From: Psychrobacter vallis
Lineage (GTDB): Bacteria; Pseudomonadota; Gammaproteobacteria; Pseudomonadales; Moraxellaceae
Assembly: GCF_904846715.1 (NCBI RefSeq)
Contig: NZ_CAJHBU010000006.1
Coordinates: 62,001 to 126,000, forward strand
DNA: 64,000 bases
Reading direction: 5' to 3'
The position numbers were made by a program, and so were the translations under genes. This document shows positions 34,870 to 42,686 of this stretch, piece after piece; position 1 is the stretch's first letter; each line of letters opens with the position of its first letter. Under the pieces are notes generated by a model, which was not told the DNA's origin, did no database searches, and was given only the letters and a program-made list of their open reading frames with translations.

Positions 34870-34954
34870 GTCACTACTTGACAGAGATTTGCCTAGGTAA
34901 CATAAAGGACAAGGTAAAATCGTTCATTTTTTATACAATTTAAAAATCTTTTAA

Positions 34955-34967
34955 AATCAATGCTTTG
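34955..34967 (+). promoter_or_regulatory. IHF-consensus site in the AT-rich block
   Basis: AATCAATGCTTTG matches WATCAANNNNTTR at every specified position. It is embedded in the AT-rich block about 90 bases from the paired DnaA boxes. Binding is not shown. Confidence 0.5.
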
Positions 34968-35050
34968 ATTAGAAAATTCAACCATATGAAATTATTTTTA
35001 ATATTTTCTAAAAATAATTTTCTCCTTAAATATGTTTCACAGCAGAAAAA

Positions 35051-35063
35051 TATCAACCTTTTA
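35051..35063 (+). promoter_or_regulatory. IHF-consensus site next to the third DnaA-like box
   Basis: TATCAACCTTTTA matches WATCAANNNNTTR completely and ends five bases before the TGTGGACAA box at 35069-35077. Confidence 0.5.
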
Positions 35064-35068
35064 TTTGT

Positions 35069-35077
35069 TGTGGACAA
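35069..35077 (-). promoter_or_regulatory. Near-match DnaA box (TTGTCCACA)
   Basis: TGTGGACAA differs from the perfect box by one base. It has the same orientation as the two perfect boxes about 200 bases to the left. Confidence 0.55.
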
Positions 35078-35591
35078 CTTATAAACCTATTGACAACTCG
35101 CATTCACTTCCTGTCCAAAACTACCATTTTCTTTCAATCGTTTAGGCAAATAGTCTTCTTCATACCATGCGACAACCAATGTCGCTTAGCATCGTTCGAG
35201 CCACTATATGGCTCTTGGATTTTGTTATAATTGCCTCATCTAATCAAAAGCGCTACAGAGAATCCATTAAAAAGTAACGAGAATAGTATGCGTTAAGAAC
35301 CACTATAACCATTAATTTTTATGAACTTATTTTTACTTTTATCATGGTTTGATTTTGCTGTATAGTAAAGTGAGCTTTTCAATATTACTGATGATACCAT
35401 CGATATTACCCTCTATTTATTGTATAGCCGACTCACTTTAAGACAGCTATGGTAGTGATAATAGCCATACGCCAATCGTCTCTTGCCCTCTCAGTAGCAG
35501 GGTTGAGCAACTCATTTTAGTCATAAAAGCATTTATTTATAGCATCACAATTAATAGTTCCACATTCATTATCGCAAACAAGGAATCCAGT

Positions 35592-36650
35592 ATGGACGAC
35601 AATAAAGCCAAAGCCCTGAAAGCCGCACTCGGTCAAATCGAAAAGCAGTTTGGTAAAAACACCATTATGCATTTAGGCGACGACTCAGCTATTATGGATG
35701 TTGATGTGGTATCAACAGGTTCTTTGGGTCTCGACATTGCCCTTGGCATTGGTGGCCTACCGAAAGGCCGTATCGTTGAGATTTACGGCCCTGAGAGCTC
35801 TGGTAAGACCACTATGACTCTACAGGCGATTGCCGAATGTCAAAAACAAGGCGGTACCTGTGCGTTTATTGATGCAGAACATGCACTTGACCCTGTTTAT
35901 GCACGCAAGCTGGGCGTAAATACGGATGAGCTATTGCTTTCTCAACCTGATAATGGTGAGCAAGCGCTTGAGATTACCGACATGTTGGTACGTTCAGGTG
36001 CGATCGATATGATCGTTATCGATTCGGTAGCCGCCTTGACCCCGCGAGCAGAGATTGAAGGTGAGATGGGTGATTCGCATATGGGTCTACAAGCGCGTCT
36101 TATGAGCCAAGCACTACGTAAAATCACCGGTAACGCCAAACGCTCTAACTGTATGGTTGTCTTTATTAACCAAATTCGTATGAAAATCGGTGTTATGTTC
36201 GGTAGCCCTGAGACCACAACAGGTGGTAATGCGCTTAAGTTCTACGCTTCAGTACGTATGGACATCCGCCGTATTGGTGCAGTCAAAAACGGTGATGAAA
36301 TCATCGGTAACCAAACCCGTGTCAAAGTCATCAAAAACAAAATGGCACCACCATTTCGCCAAGCAGAGTTTGAGATTACCTACGGTGAAGGCACCAACCA
36401 TTTGGCTGAAGTCATTGATTTGGGCGTTGAGATTGGCGCGGTTGGCAAGGCCGGCTCTTGGTATAGCTATGGCGATGAGAAAATTGGTCAAGGTAAAGCC
36501 AATTCTGTATTGTTCTTGAAAGAAAACCCTGCTATCGCAAAAGAGATCGAAGATAAAATTCGTGACGAAAAGCTTGGGGTGAAAAAAGAGAGCAAAGCCA
36601 AAGATAGCGAAAAAACCAACGAAGAACTGGTCTCTGAACCTGTACAGTAA
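35592..36650 (+). CDS. recA: Recombinase RecA
   Basis: ATP-dependent strand-exchange protein of homologous recombination and SOS signalling. Walker [10 protein letters not shown] is at residues 66-74. [12 protein letters not shown] is Walker B, and [23 protein letters not shown] (L2) and [12 protein letters not shown] are all present. The N-terminal [20 protein letters not shown] is standard. At 352 aa it ends in the usual acidic tail ([14 protein letters not shown]). I see no E. coli-type LexA box upstream, in line with Moraxellaceae, which lack a classical LexA. recX follows 40 bp downstream. Confidence 0.99.
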   Translation: MDDNKAKALKAALGQIEKQFGKNTIMHLGDDSAIMDVDVVSTGSLGLDIALGIGGLPKGRIVEIYGPESSGKTTMTLQAIAECQKQGGTCAFIDAEHALDPVYARKLGVNTDELLLSQPDNGEQALEITDMLVRSGAIDMIVIDSVAALTPRAEIEGEMGDSHMGLQARLMSQALRKITGNAKRSNCMVVFINQIRMKIGVMFGSPETTTGGNALKFYASVRMDIRRIGAVKNGDEIIGNQTRVKVIKNKMAPPFRQAEFEITYGEGTNHLAEVIDLGVEIGAVGKAGSWYSYGDEKIGQGKANSVLFLKENPAIAKEIEDKIRDEKLGVKKESKAKDSEKTNEELVSEPVQ

Positions 36651-36690
36651 CGGTATCATCATTAACTTTTGTCAATAACCATGATTTACA

Positions 36691-37770
36691 ATGAAAATTA
36701 AAACCTTAGCTGAAATACTCGCTGAATCGGACGCCGACTCAGCGAGTATTGCTGATGCCAAACAAACAAAATCCGCTAAACCCTTATATAAAGACGAACC
36801 AAAAAAGACCAGAAAACCTAGCAAACGTCCGACTTATTCAGATAAAGACGACTTCATAACCAATGACTCTATAGTCGAGATACCATCGACCTCCGTATTT
36901 TCTTCTAATATAAAAAACCCTGTCAAATCCAAAAAACGTAAAAAACGCTTTCATCCAGCTGCTAACTTTACCGCTGAACCTAGCGATGTGCCTGCTTATC
37001 AGCCACCTGAAGCACAAAGTATCAAAGAAATGCTGGCAGAAGTAAAAAGCAACATTCATGGTGATGAAGACGATAGCGCCTCCATTACTGATGTCGATTC
37101 ATATAAAGAAAGCTCAACGCCAATACCTGCGTTAACAGCGACGGATGACCGTGAATCAGATAGCCAAACCGACAATCTACCAGCCGCACTCAAAGCATAT
37201 TTGCGCACACCCGAACAACGACAGGCCGAGGTCGATGCGATTAAGGCTGAAAGTCGCCTGCGTTGGTTGGCCTTTTACTATTTGTCGCGCCGTGAATACG
37301 GTAAAGCGGAGCTTAAGCAAAAACTGATCGATAAAGAACAAGACCCAGAAAAGATTGACGCCCTTCTCGACGAGTTTGCAGAAAAAGGCTATCAAAGTGA
37401 TTACCGTACCACTCTCATGCTCATTCGTGAAAATATTCGCAAAGGTCGTGGACGCGGGCGCATCAAGCAAGAGTTTTATCGCAAAAAAATTGCTATGCCA
37501 AGTAATGTCGATGAGCTGATTGATATGGCGAATGCCGAGTCTGATGAATTTAGCGAGTTTGTAGATGACAGCTCAGACAATCTGGTCGACGGTGTCGATT
37601 GGCTAAAATTGGCAGTCATAGCACGTACCAAAAAGTACGGCGACGACATACCTACTGAGCAAAAAGATAAAGCACGCCAGCTACGGTTTTTACAGTATAG
37701 AGGGTTTAATACCGATATCTGCTTTGCCGCGCTCAACTATACATTAGAGACGTTAGATGAGCGTTTTTAG
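36691..37770 (+). CDS. recX: RecX regulatory protein with long N-terminal extension
   Basis: Modulator that caps or destabilises RecA filaments. The RecX domain occupies about residues 185-355: LRWLAFYYLSRREYGKAELKQKL, then DALLDEFAEKGYQSDYRTTLMLIRE, KGRGRGRIKQEFYRKKI and ARQLRFLQYRGFNTDICFAAL, i.e. three helical repeats. Ahead of it are about 180 polar, low-complexity residues (TKSAKPLYKDEPKKTRKPSK, KSKKRKKRFHPAANFT), making 359 aa against roughly 150-190 for usual RecX. The extension is basic early and acidic later and looks disordered. ATG at 36691. It is cotranscribed with recA, the classical arrangement. Confidence 0.9.
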   Translation: MKIKTLAEILAESDADSASIADAKQTKSAKPLYKDEPKKTRKPSKRPTYSDKDDFITNDSIVEIPSTSVFSSNIKNPVKSKKRKKRFHPAANFTAEPSDVPAYQPPEAQSIKEMLAEVKSNIHGDEDDSASITDVDSYKESSTPIPALTATDDRESDSQTDNLPAALKAYLRTPEQRQAEVDAIKAESRLRWLAFYYLSRREYGKAELKQKLIDKEQDPEKIDALLDEFAEKGYQSDYRTTLMLIRENIRKGRGRGRIKQEFYRKKIAMPSNVDELIDMANAESDEFSEFVDDSSDNLVDGVDWLKLAVIARTKKYGDDIPTEQKDKARQLRFLQYRGFNTDICFAALNYTLETLDERF

Positions 37771-37813
37771 GTGACGATCTTTACATTTAAAATTAATTAC
37801 TTTGACTTATTAA

Positions 37814-39271
37814 TCAATAATAACCAAGCACTTTCCACCAAATTAAACCAGCCCCTATCCAAATGACTAAATTGACCACGCTCATAATCGCCCCAATACT
37901 CCACCATTCTTTTAATGTCACATAGCCCGAGTTAAAAATAACTGGCGCGGTACCAGTCGCATAATGGGTCAGCGTCATCATAATATTTCCTGCTGCGGCC
38001 AAAATTAGCGCATATAACATCGGCGGTGCGCCTAATGTCAGTCCTACTGCATAAAAAGCAGCAAATAAAGCGGTGATATGGGCTGTAGTACTAGCGAAAA
38101 AATAATGAATATATAAATAGACTAAGGTTAAAATAGTGACCGCGCCTATCCAACCTACCCCAGTCGTACCAATCAGAGATTCAATATTACCTGAGAACCA
38201 AGCAATCAAACCAAGCTCATTAAGATAGGCCGCCATCATAATGAGCGCTCCGAACCAAACGATGGTATCCCATGCCGATTTTTCTTTTAGAATATCGTCC
38301 CAAGTCAATACACCCGTCAGTATCAATGTCGTCAAGCCAATAAAAGCGGTCGTAGTCGCATCAACGCTATACTGCTCACCCAAGATTAGTGCAGGAATAT
38401 TTGCCCATAGCAGCAGCATAAGCGCAAACACCCCAAGCATGATTTTTTCTTGAGGGCTTATCTGACCCATTTCTGCCAAATTGTCTTTTGCAAAACCTTT
38501 GGCATCAGGCGTGACTTTGACCTCAGGTGGATAGATCATATAAATGACCAAGGGCATGACGATCAAACACAGCATGCCAGGTATAAACATTGCCACCGCC
38601 CACGTCGTCCATGACAGTTGAATATCACCGCCTGTGGCTTTATTGACCAATTCTACGACCAAAGGGTTGGGAGCAGTAGCTGTAATAAACATGCCAGAGG
38701 TAATGGGATTGGCATGGTAATTGACCATCGCCAAATAACGACCCATTTTTTTTTGAGTGCCGTCCTCTGGGATTGAATGAAAGCTGTGCGCAATGGAGTT
38801 CATAATAGGGTGAATAATCCCACCACCACGGGCCGTATTAGAAGGCGTAATAGGTGCTATCATCAATTCAGCGGCAGTTAGAGAATAAGCAACACCAATG
38901 GTTTTTTTACCGAAAATAGAAATAAAATAATAAGCAATACGTCGACCCAAGCCAGTTTTGATCAAACCACGAGATATCATCACTGCGATACCAATCAGCC
39001 AAATCAGTGGACTTGAGTAGCTCGATAATGCGTCACTAATGGCTTGTTTTGGGCTGTCACTCGTGACACCAGTAAGCGCCACTAGCGTAACAGCAATGAT
39101 AGCAATTGCCCCAATCGGTAATCCTTTACCTATGATGGCGACGATAGTAGCAATGAATAATGCCAACATGTGCCAAGCGTCAGGCGTGACACCAGTAGGA
39201 ACGGGAATAACAAACCAAATTATCAAACCAACGAAGATGGCTATTGCCGCTTGGATAGGCTTAAATGGCAT
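37814..39271 (-). CDS. DASS-family anion:sodium symporter (CitT/SLC13-like)
   Basis: Secondary transporter for di- or tricarboxylates or similar anions. A 485-aa hydrophobic protein with about 11-13 helices. The two substrate and sodium motifs of the family are seen as ITPSNTARGGGIIHPIM and MFITATAPNPLVVELV (SNT and TAPNP patterns), with the later THYATGTAPVIFNSGYV repeat. The actual substrate (dicarboxylates, citrate, sulfate) cannot be read from sequence. Start ATG at 39271 (MPFKPIQAAIA). It converges on recX with a 43-bp gap. Confidence 0.92.
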   Translation of the reverse strand: MPFKPIQAAIAIFVGLIIWFVIPVPTGVTPDAWHMLALFIATIVAIIGKGLPIGAIAIIAVTLVALTGVTSDSPKQAISDALSSYSSPLIWLIGIAVMISRGLIKTGLGRRIAYYFISIFGKKTIGVAYSLTAAELMIAPITPSNTARGGGIIHPIMNSIAHSFHSIPEDGTQKKMGRYLAMVNYHANPITSGMFITATAPNPLVVELVNKATGGDIQLSWTTWAVAMFIPGMLCLIVMPLVIYMIYPPEVKVTPDAKGFAKDNLAEMGQISPQEKIMLGVFALMLLLWANIPALILGEQYSVDATTTAFIGLTTLILTGVLTWDDILKEKSAWDTIVWFGALIMMAAYLNELGLIAWFSGNIESLIGTTGVGWIGAVTILTLVYLYIHYFFASTTAHITALFAAFYAVGLTLGAPPMLYALILAAAGNIMMTLTHYATGTAPVIFNSGYVTLKEWWSIGAIMSVVNLVIWIGAGLIWWKVLGYY

Positions 39272-39427
39272 GAGAAGGTATCCTTATAAGATGGCCCTAG
39301 ATGAGTTCTATAGTCATCTTATAAGATTTATATAACCGTATCGTTATTGTTCACCATTTTTAACATATCTTTTTAGAAAATAGATAAGACTAGGATATAT
39401 TTAAAGGATTTGTGCGATATCCACAAT

Positions 39428-39461
39428 AAAAAAGAGCACATCATCAGATATGCTCTTTTTT
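39428..39461 (-). terminator. Rho-independent terminator of the DUF937 gene
   Basis: AAAAAAGAGCA and TGCTCTTTTTT form the stem base of an imperfect hairpin (with inner ATC/GAT pairing), ending in a T-run on either strand. It lies 43 bases after the DUF937 stop on the minus strand. Confidence 0.85.
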
Positions 39462-39503
39462 ATCGAATTTTTGATTGATATTGACGCTTTTTAAAATAAA
39501 AAG

Positions 39504-40217
39504 TTATTTTAAAGTATTGAGTCGGCTAGATAATTGACTCATGATTTGATCGATTTCTGTATTGGCCTCTGTTTCATTGTCCAAATTGCCATTTGGTGTT
39601 AGCTGATTCATAACTTCAGGCAGCAATTCAGAAAGACCCTGACGCACTTCGACTTCATTAGCACCCGTATGAGCAGCCACTTGCTGAATCTCATTTTCAT
39701 CAAACAAACGACTGACTTCATTTGGATCAAGATTGTCATTATCTTCTTGGTTACTCATCCAAGAGCGGGCTTGGTTTTCATAACCCATGCCAGTAATCTT
39801 AGACAACGCGCCACTCAAACCGCCGTTACGTTTAATCCAGCTTAACACCATTGGCATTAGTGCCGCGATTAGCATACCTTTGCCGCCGAAGCCGCCTCTC
39901 GTACGTTGACCACCCAATACTCCGCCTAAGATATCTCCTAGGCCACCAGTACCCGAGCTTGCGCCGCCGCGTTGATTGCCACCAGTGAGCCCCCCTATAA
40001 CATCGTCCAAACCGAAGCCATTATCTGGTTGACGATCATATTGTCTTGGGTTATAGCCACCTGCTTGACTGCCGCCGCCTAACACACTGCCCAATATGTC
40101 TCCAAGGCCACCTGTACGACGTGGGTTGGCACGCTGGTTAACTGGGTTACGCTGTGCATCTTCTGGATCCATAGCACTACGGGCAATTTGGCTTACTAAA
40201 TTCCCTAATAAGCTCAT
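39504..40217 (-). CDS. DUF937 domain protein (YidB-like)
   Basis: A 237-aa soluble protein. The N-terminal half is glycine-rich with repeated GGLGDILGSVLGGG-type units (near residues 36, 70 and 92), typical of the DUF937 family. The C-terminal half is helical and acidic: SWMSNQEDNDNLDPNEVSRL, then EIQQVAAHTGANEVEVRQGLSELLPEVMNQLTP, the conserved LDxxEVxxLxxE-like module. The function of the family is unknown. The start ATG at 40217 (MSLLGNLVSQIARSAMD) has AGGAG upstream. Single-gene unit with its own terminator. Confidence 0.85.
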   Translation of the reverse strand: MSLLGNLVSQIARSAMDPEDAQRNPVNQRANPRRTGGLGDILGSVLGGGSQAGGYNPRQYDRQPDNGFGLDDVIGGLTGGNQRGGASSGTGGLGDILGGVLGGQRTRGGFGGKGMLIAALMPMVLSWIKRNGGLSGALSKITGMGYENQARSWMSNQEDNDNLDPNEVSRLFDENEIQQVAAHTGANEVEVRQGLSELLPEVMNQLTPNGNLDNETEANTEIDQIMSQLSSRLNTLK

Positions 40218-40468
40218 AGTTTACTCCTCTTTTTTTCATACTATTTATTATTATAAGCCGCGATTCCCTTGTAAAACACTGACAGTGCATCAGCATGTGA
40301 TGAAAAGAGTGCTGGCTTATATGCTTTATTCTTATGTTGCAATATAGCAAATCTCTTTTAGCACAAAGATAGGTGTTTTGTTATGACATGTAGGCGTTCG
40401 TAAGTTTATGGAGAGTTCGTGAGATTGTAAAAGGAAAACAAAGTTGAAGGTAATAAAATGCTAATGGC

Positions 40469-40927
40469 TCACCCCGCTTTGCTGCCACTAACATTGGCCA
40501 AAATACTCAGCCCCCTCCATTGATCAGCGCTCACTTGATCGCGAAAGACTGTCACTGATAGAGGCCGTCTATAAGGCTCTATGACAATGAACTCAAAGCT
40601 CATCGCCCACTGATAGCCATGAACGGCGATTAATCGTGCCTGCCATAGCTCATCACCGCGACTCGTACGAATCAGGAGTTGCCACTGTCTATCGACACGC
40701 TGACTAAGCGGTGGCTGGCTAAAATGCAATAGTATCGGTCGTGATAGTGTCAGATAGATAGTAACTGCTGCTGCGACTATTAATACAAGCACAGCCTGCC
40801 ACAAGGCTAAAGAAGCAAACCATGCAAGTACCACTATAACGCTGGTTAAACCGATATACAGCATTAAACGTAAATAGCTGGCCGGCTGGATAGCCGTATC
40901 AATACGCAAGGGGGTTACTGAGGTCAT
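40469..40927 (-). CDS. YgfX-like small membrane protein
   Basis: A 152-aa protein with two adjacent hydrophobic helices (about residues 18-40 and 44-62) and a soluble beta-rich C-terminal domain (SQRVDRQWQLLIRTSRGDEL, then IVIEPYRRPLSVTVFRDQVSADQWRGL). This layout matches YgfX (CptA), which sits beside ygfY/sdhE in E. coli. Here sdhE lies 107 bp upstream on the same strand, supporting the assignment. In E. coli YgfX has been described both as a toxin affecting the cytoskeleton and as a partner of SdhE; either role here is uncertain. Assignment rests on layout and context more than on motifs. Confidence 0.65.
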   Translation of the reverse strand: MTSVTPLRIDTAIQPASYLRLMLYIGLTSVIVVLAWFASLALWQAVLVLIVAAAVTIYLTLSRPILLHFSQPPLSQRVDRQWQLLIRTSRGDELWQARLIAVHGYQWAMSFEFIVIEPYRRPLSVTVFRDQVSADQWRGLSILANVSGSKAG

Positions 40928-41033
40928 AGGTAAGCGCCAAAGAAAACGTGAGACTAATAGGCAATCAGCAGCTCAAAACTGTCTATCTCAACTTTAGCCA
41001 ATTATTATTTGTGTCCAAATGAAGCATCAACCA

Positions 41034-41315
41034 TTACGTCAAATCTTTGGTATGACGCCACGTTTTAATTTTATTAACCAATGTCCATATGGCATCATCT
41101 TCTGGACGATTTTGATTGGTAAAATAATCTAATAAATCAGGGTCTTCATGCGTCAGCATTTGCGCAAATGTGTCTTGCTCAGCCGGATCTGCGGTTAGGT
41201 ATAGCTCTTTGACATATGGACCAAGATAAAAATCCAATTCTTTTAACCCGCGACGGGCTTGATAAATAATGCGGCGCTGCTCATTGGTTTGTTCTGGTTG
41301 AATCGGGGTGGACAT
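41034..41315 (-). CDS. sdhE: FAD assembly factor SdhE
   Basis: Small (about 93 aa) helical protein of the SdhE/Sdh5 (formerly DUF339, YgfY/CptB) family that promotes covalent flavinylation of succinate dehydrogenase SdhA. The essential RGxxELD motif is visible as ARRGLKELDFYLGPYV, followed by TFAQMLTHEDPDLLDYFTN. The ATG at 41315 (MSTPIQPEQTN) has GAGAG eight bases upstream and is preferred to the ATG at 41333. It pairs with the YgfX-like gene downstream. Confidence 0.93.
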   Translation of the reverse strand: MSTPIQPEQTNEQRRIIYQARRGLKELDFYLGPYVKELYLTADPAEQDTFAQMLTHEDPDLLDYFTNQNRPEDDAIWTLVNKIKTWRHTKDLT

Positions 41316-41626
41316 AAAATTACTCTCATTCATTTAGAGGGGTTTTGATAAGACGTTTACTAAGATTTTGATAACAGGTGTTATAGGCGATTCTAAATAA
41401 AACAGAACCATTATATTTCAACGTGGGACTGGTATAAATTTTTCTTGCTTTGCCTGTACAGATAGAGGCTGCGAGACTTCTCGTTTAAAGATAAGCATTC
41501 CAGTCCAGCTGTATTATTTTTATACTGAACTCACTATATTCATCTCAATCTCGCTGGCTCTTTTTTATGTTAACCTGACCATAATGCCAGACAACCGTGT
41601 CATGCATCAGGTTTTATAAAACAACA
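41316..41626. other. sdhE-folP gap holding repeat copy C
   Basis: A 311-bp gap. Half of it is repeat copy C (41382-41538). The rest holds the sdhE promoter region on the minus strand, in which no clear -35/-10 pair is seen. Confidence 0.5.
41382..41538 (-). repeat. Interspersed intergenic repeat, copy C
   Basis: A 157-bp member with ends TATAGGCGATTCTAAATAAA and, on the other strand, TATAGTGAGTTCAGTATAAA. The minus-strand core reads GCAGCCTCTATCTGTACAGG. It shares the CTTCTCGTTTAAAGATAAGC insert with copy B in opposite orientation. Confidence 0.85.
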
Positions 41627-42523
41627 CTAGCGACGATTATACGCAGATAACTGACTCCATAATGCCACTGCTTGCTGCGTCATGGCCACATTATGAGTTC
41701 GAATAATACTAGCGCCCTGCTGGATTGCAAAAATTGCTGCCGCAACGCCTATCGCATCACGCTCTACCGCTTGTGTCGTCACCATTGATGTGACGCCACT
41801 CTTGGTCAATACTTCCCCTAAAAAACGCTTGCGCGAAATACCAAACATCATTGGTAATTCCAGTGCTTTTAACGTCTCAAGTTGCGTTAACAACGCGCAA
41901 TGATGATCATAGTTTTTAGCAAAACCAAAACCTGGATCAATAATTATTTTTTCACGCTTGACACCCAAACTTGTTACTTCCTCAATGCGTACCATCAGCT
42001 CTGTAGTTACGTCACTAACCACATCATCATACTGAGAAAGATTGTTCATCGTCGTCGGCTCACCGCGCATATGCATGAGCATCACAGGTATATCAAGCTC
42101 AGCCGCGACTGCTATCGCGCCCTCACGTTTTAGTGCACGCACATCATTCCAAATGTCAGCTCCCGCCTCAAATGCCGCCTGCATAACGATAGGGTTACTG
42201 GTATCAATAGACAAACAAATACCGTCACCACAATGCCGCCTGATTGCTCGAACGACAGGTACGACACGCTGTATCTCATCGCTAGTCGCCACAGCGTCGG
42301 CATTTGGACGAGTAGATTCACCACCAATATCAATAATAGTCGCGCCGTCTGCTATCATTTTCTGACAATGTGCAACCGCTTTGTCTACTGCGTTGAACTG
42401 CCCGCCATCTGAAAACGAATCTGGTGTGACATTAAGAATACCCATAATGTGTGGTCGCGATAAATCCAAGGTTTTATCTCGGCTTACTATCTCATGGCTG
42501 GGTAAAGGCTGGAATAAGGACAT
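41627..42523 (-). CDS. folP: Dihydropteroate synthase
   Basis: Condenses p-aminobenzoate with dihydropterin pyrophosphate in folate synthesis; the sulfonamide target. Signature motifs: MGILNVTPDSFSDGGQF near the N-terminus with the pyrophosphate loop, GATIIDIGGESTRPNADAV, LSIDTSNPIVMQAAFEAGADIWNDV, IIIDPGFGFAKNYDHH and the C-terminal SIIRTHNVAMTQQAV. A TIM-barrel protein of 298 aa, normal length. It is downstream of ftsH, the common ftsH-folP order, but the ftsH terminator lies between them, so it may have its own promoter. glmM, its usual partner, is not next to it. Confidence 0.97.
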   Translation of the reverse strand: MSLFQPLPSHEIVSRDKTLDLSRPHIMGILNVTPDSFSDGGQFNAVDKAVAHCQKMIADGATIIDIGGESTRPNADAVATSDEIQRVVPVVRAIRRHCGDGICLSIDTSNPIVMQAAFEAGADIWNDVRALKREGAIAVAAELDIPVMLMHMRGEPTTMNNLSQYDDVVSDVTTELMVRIEEVTSLGVKREKIIIDPGFGFAKNYDHHCALLTQLETLKALELPMMFGISRKRFLGEVLTKSGVTSMVTTQAVERDAIGVAAAIFAIQQGASIIRTHNVAMTQQAVALWSQLSAYNRR

Positions 42524-42634
42524 AATCGATCCACTATAGATAAATTTTATAAAAGCAATTCTGATGGTTGCTGTTTTACTTATAATACCAGTAAACTCTA
42601 TTCTGTCCTAAACCCTTCATAAAATGATGCCCAC

Positions 42635-42664
42635 AAAAAAGCCCTTTATTCAAAAGGGCTTTTT
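42635..42664 (-). terminator. Rho-independent terminator of ftsH
   Basis: AAAAAGCCCTTT and AAAAGGGCTTTTT form an 11-12-bp hairpin with a four-base loop, 23 bases after the ftsH stop. A/T flanks on both sides. Confidence 0.92.
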
Positions 42665-42686
42665 ATTATGGTTGATTCACGACTCA

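Larger units (their letters stand above)
34524..35591. other. 1,068-bp trmB-recA gap with DnaA boxes, IHF-like sites and an AT-rich block
   Basis: Largest non-coding interval of the window. After the trmB terminator it holds two perfect DnaA boxes, a third one-mismatch box, two IHF-consensus matches and a very AT-rich block (about 34920-35045). Two short tandem hairpins and the recA promoter region follow. A 69-codon ORF at 34734-34943 spans the DnaA boxes, has no convincing ribosome site or family, and is not called. The layout suggests a DnaA-binding locus (origin or regulator); see findings. Confidence 0.7.

Noticed and set aside
34734..34943. 69-codon plus-strand ORF in the trmB-recA gap
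   Set aside because: It overlaps the paired DnaA boxes, has no clear ribosome site, an odd composition and no recognisable family; chance ORF in AT-rich DNA.
35092..35591. LexA/SOS operator upstream of recA
   Set aside because: I looked for CTGT-N8-ACAG and UmuDAb-like sites and found none; a TATAGT hexamer near 35361 is not enough to call a promoter.
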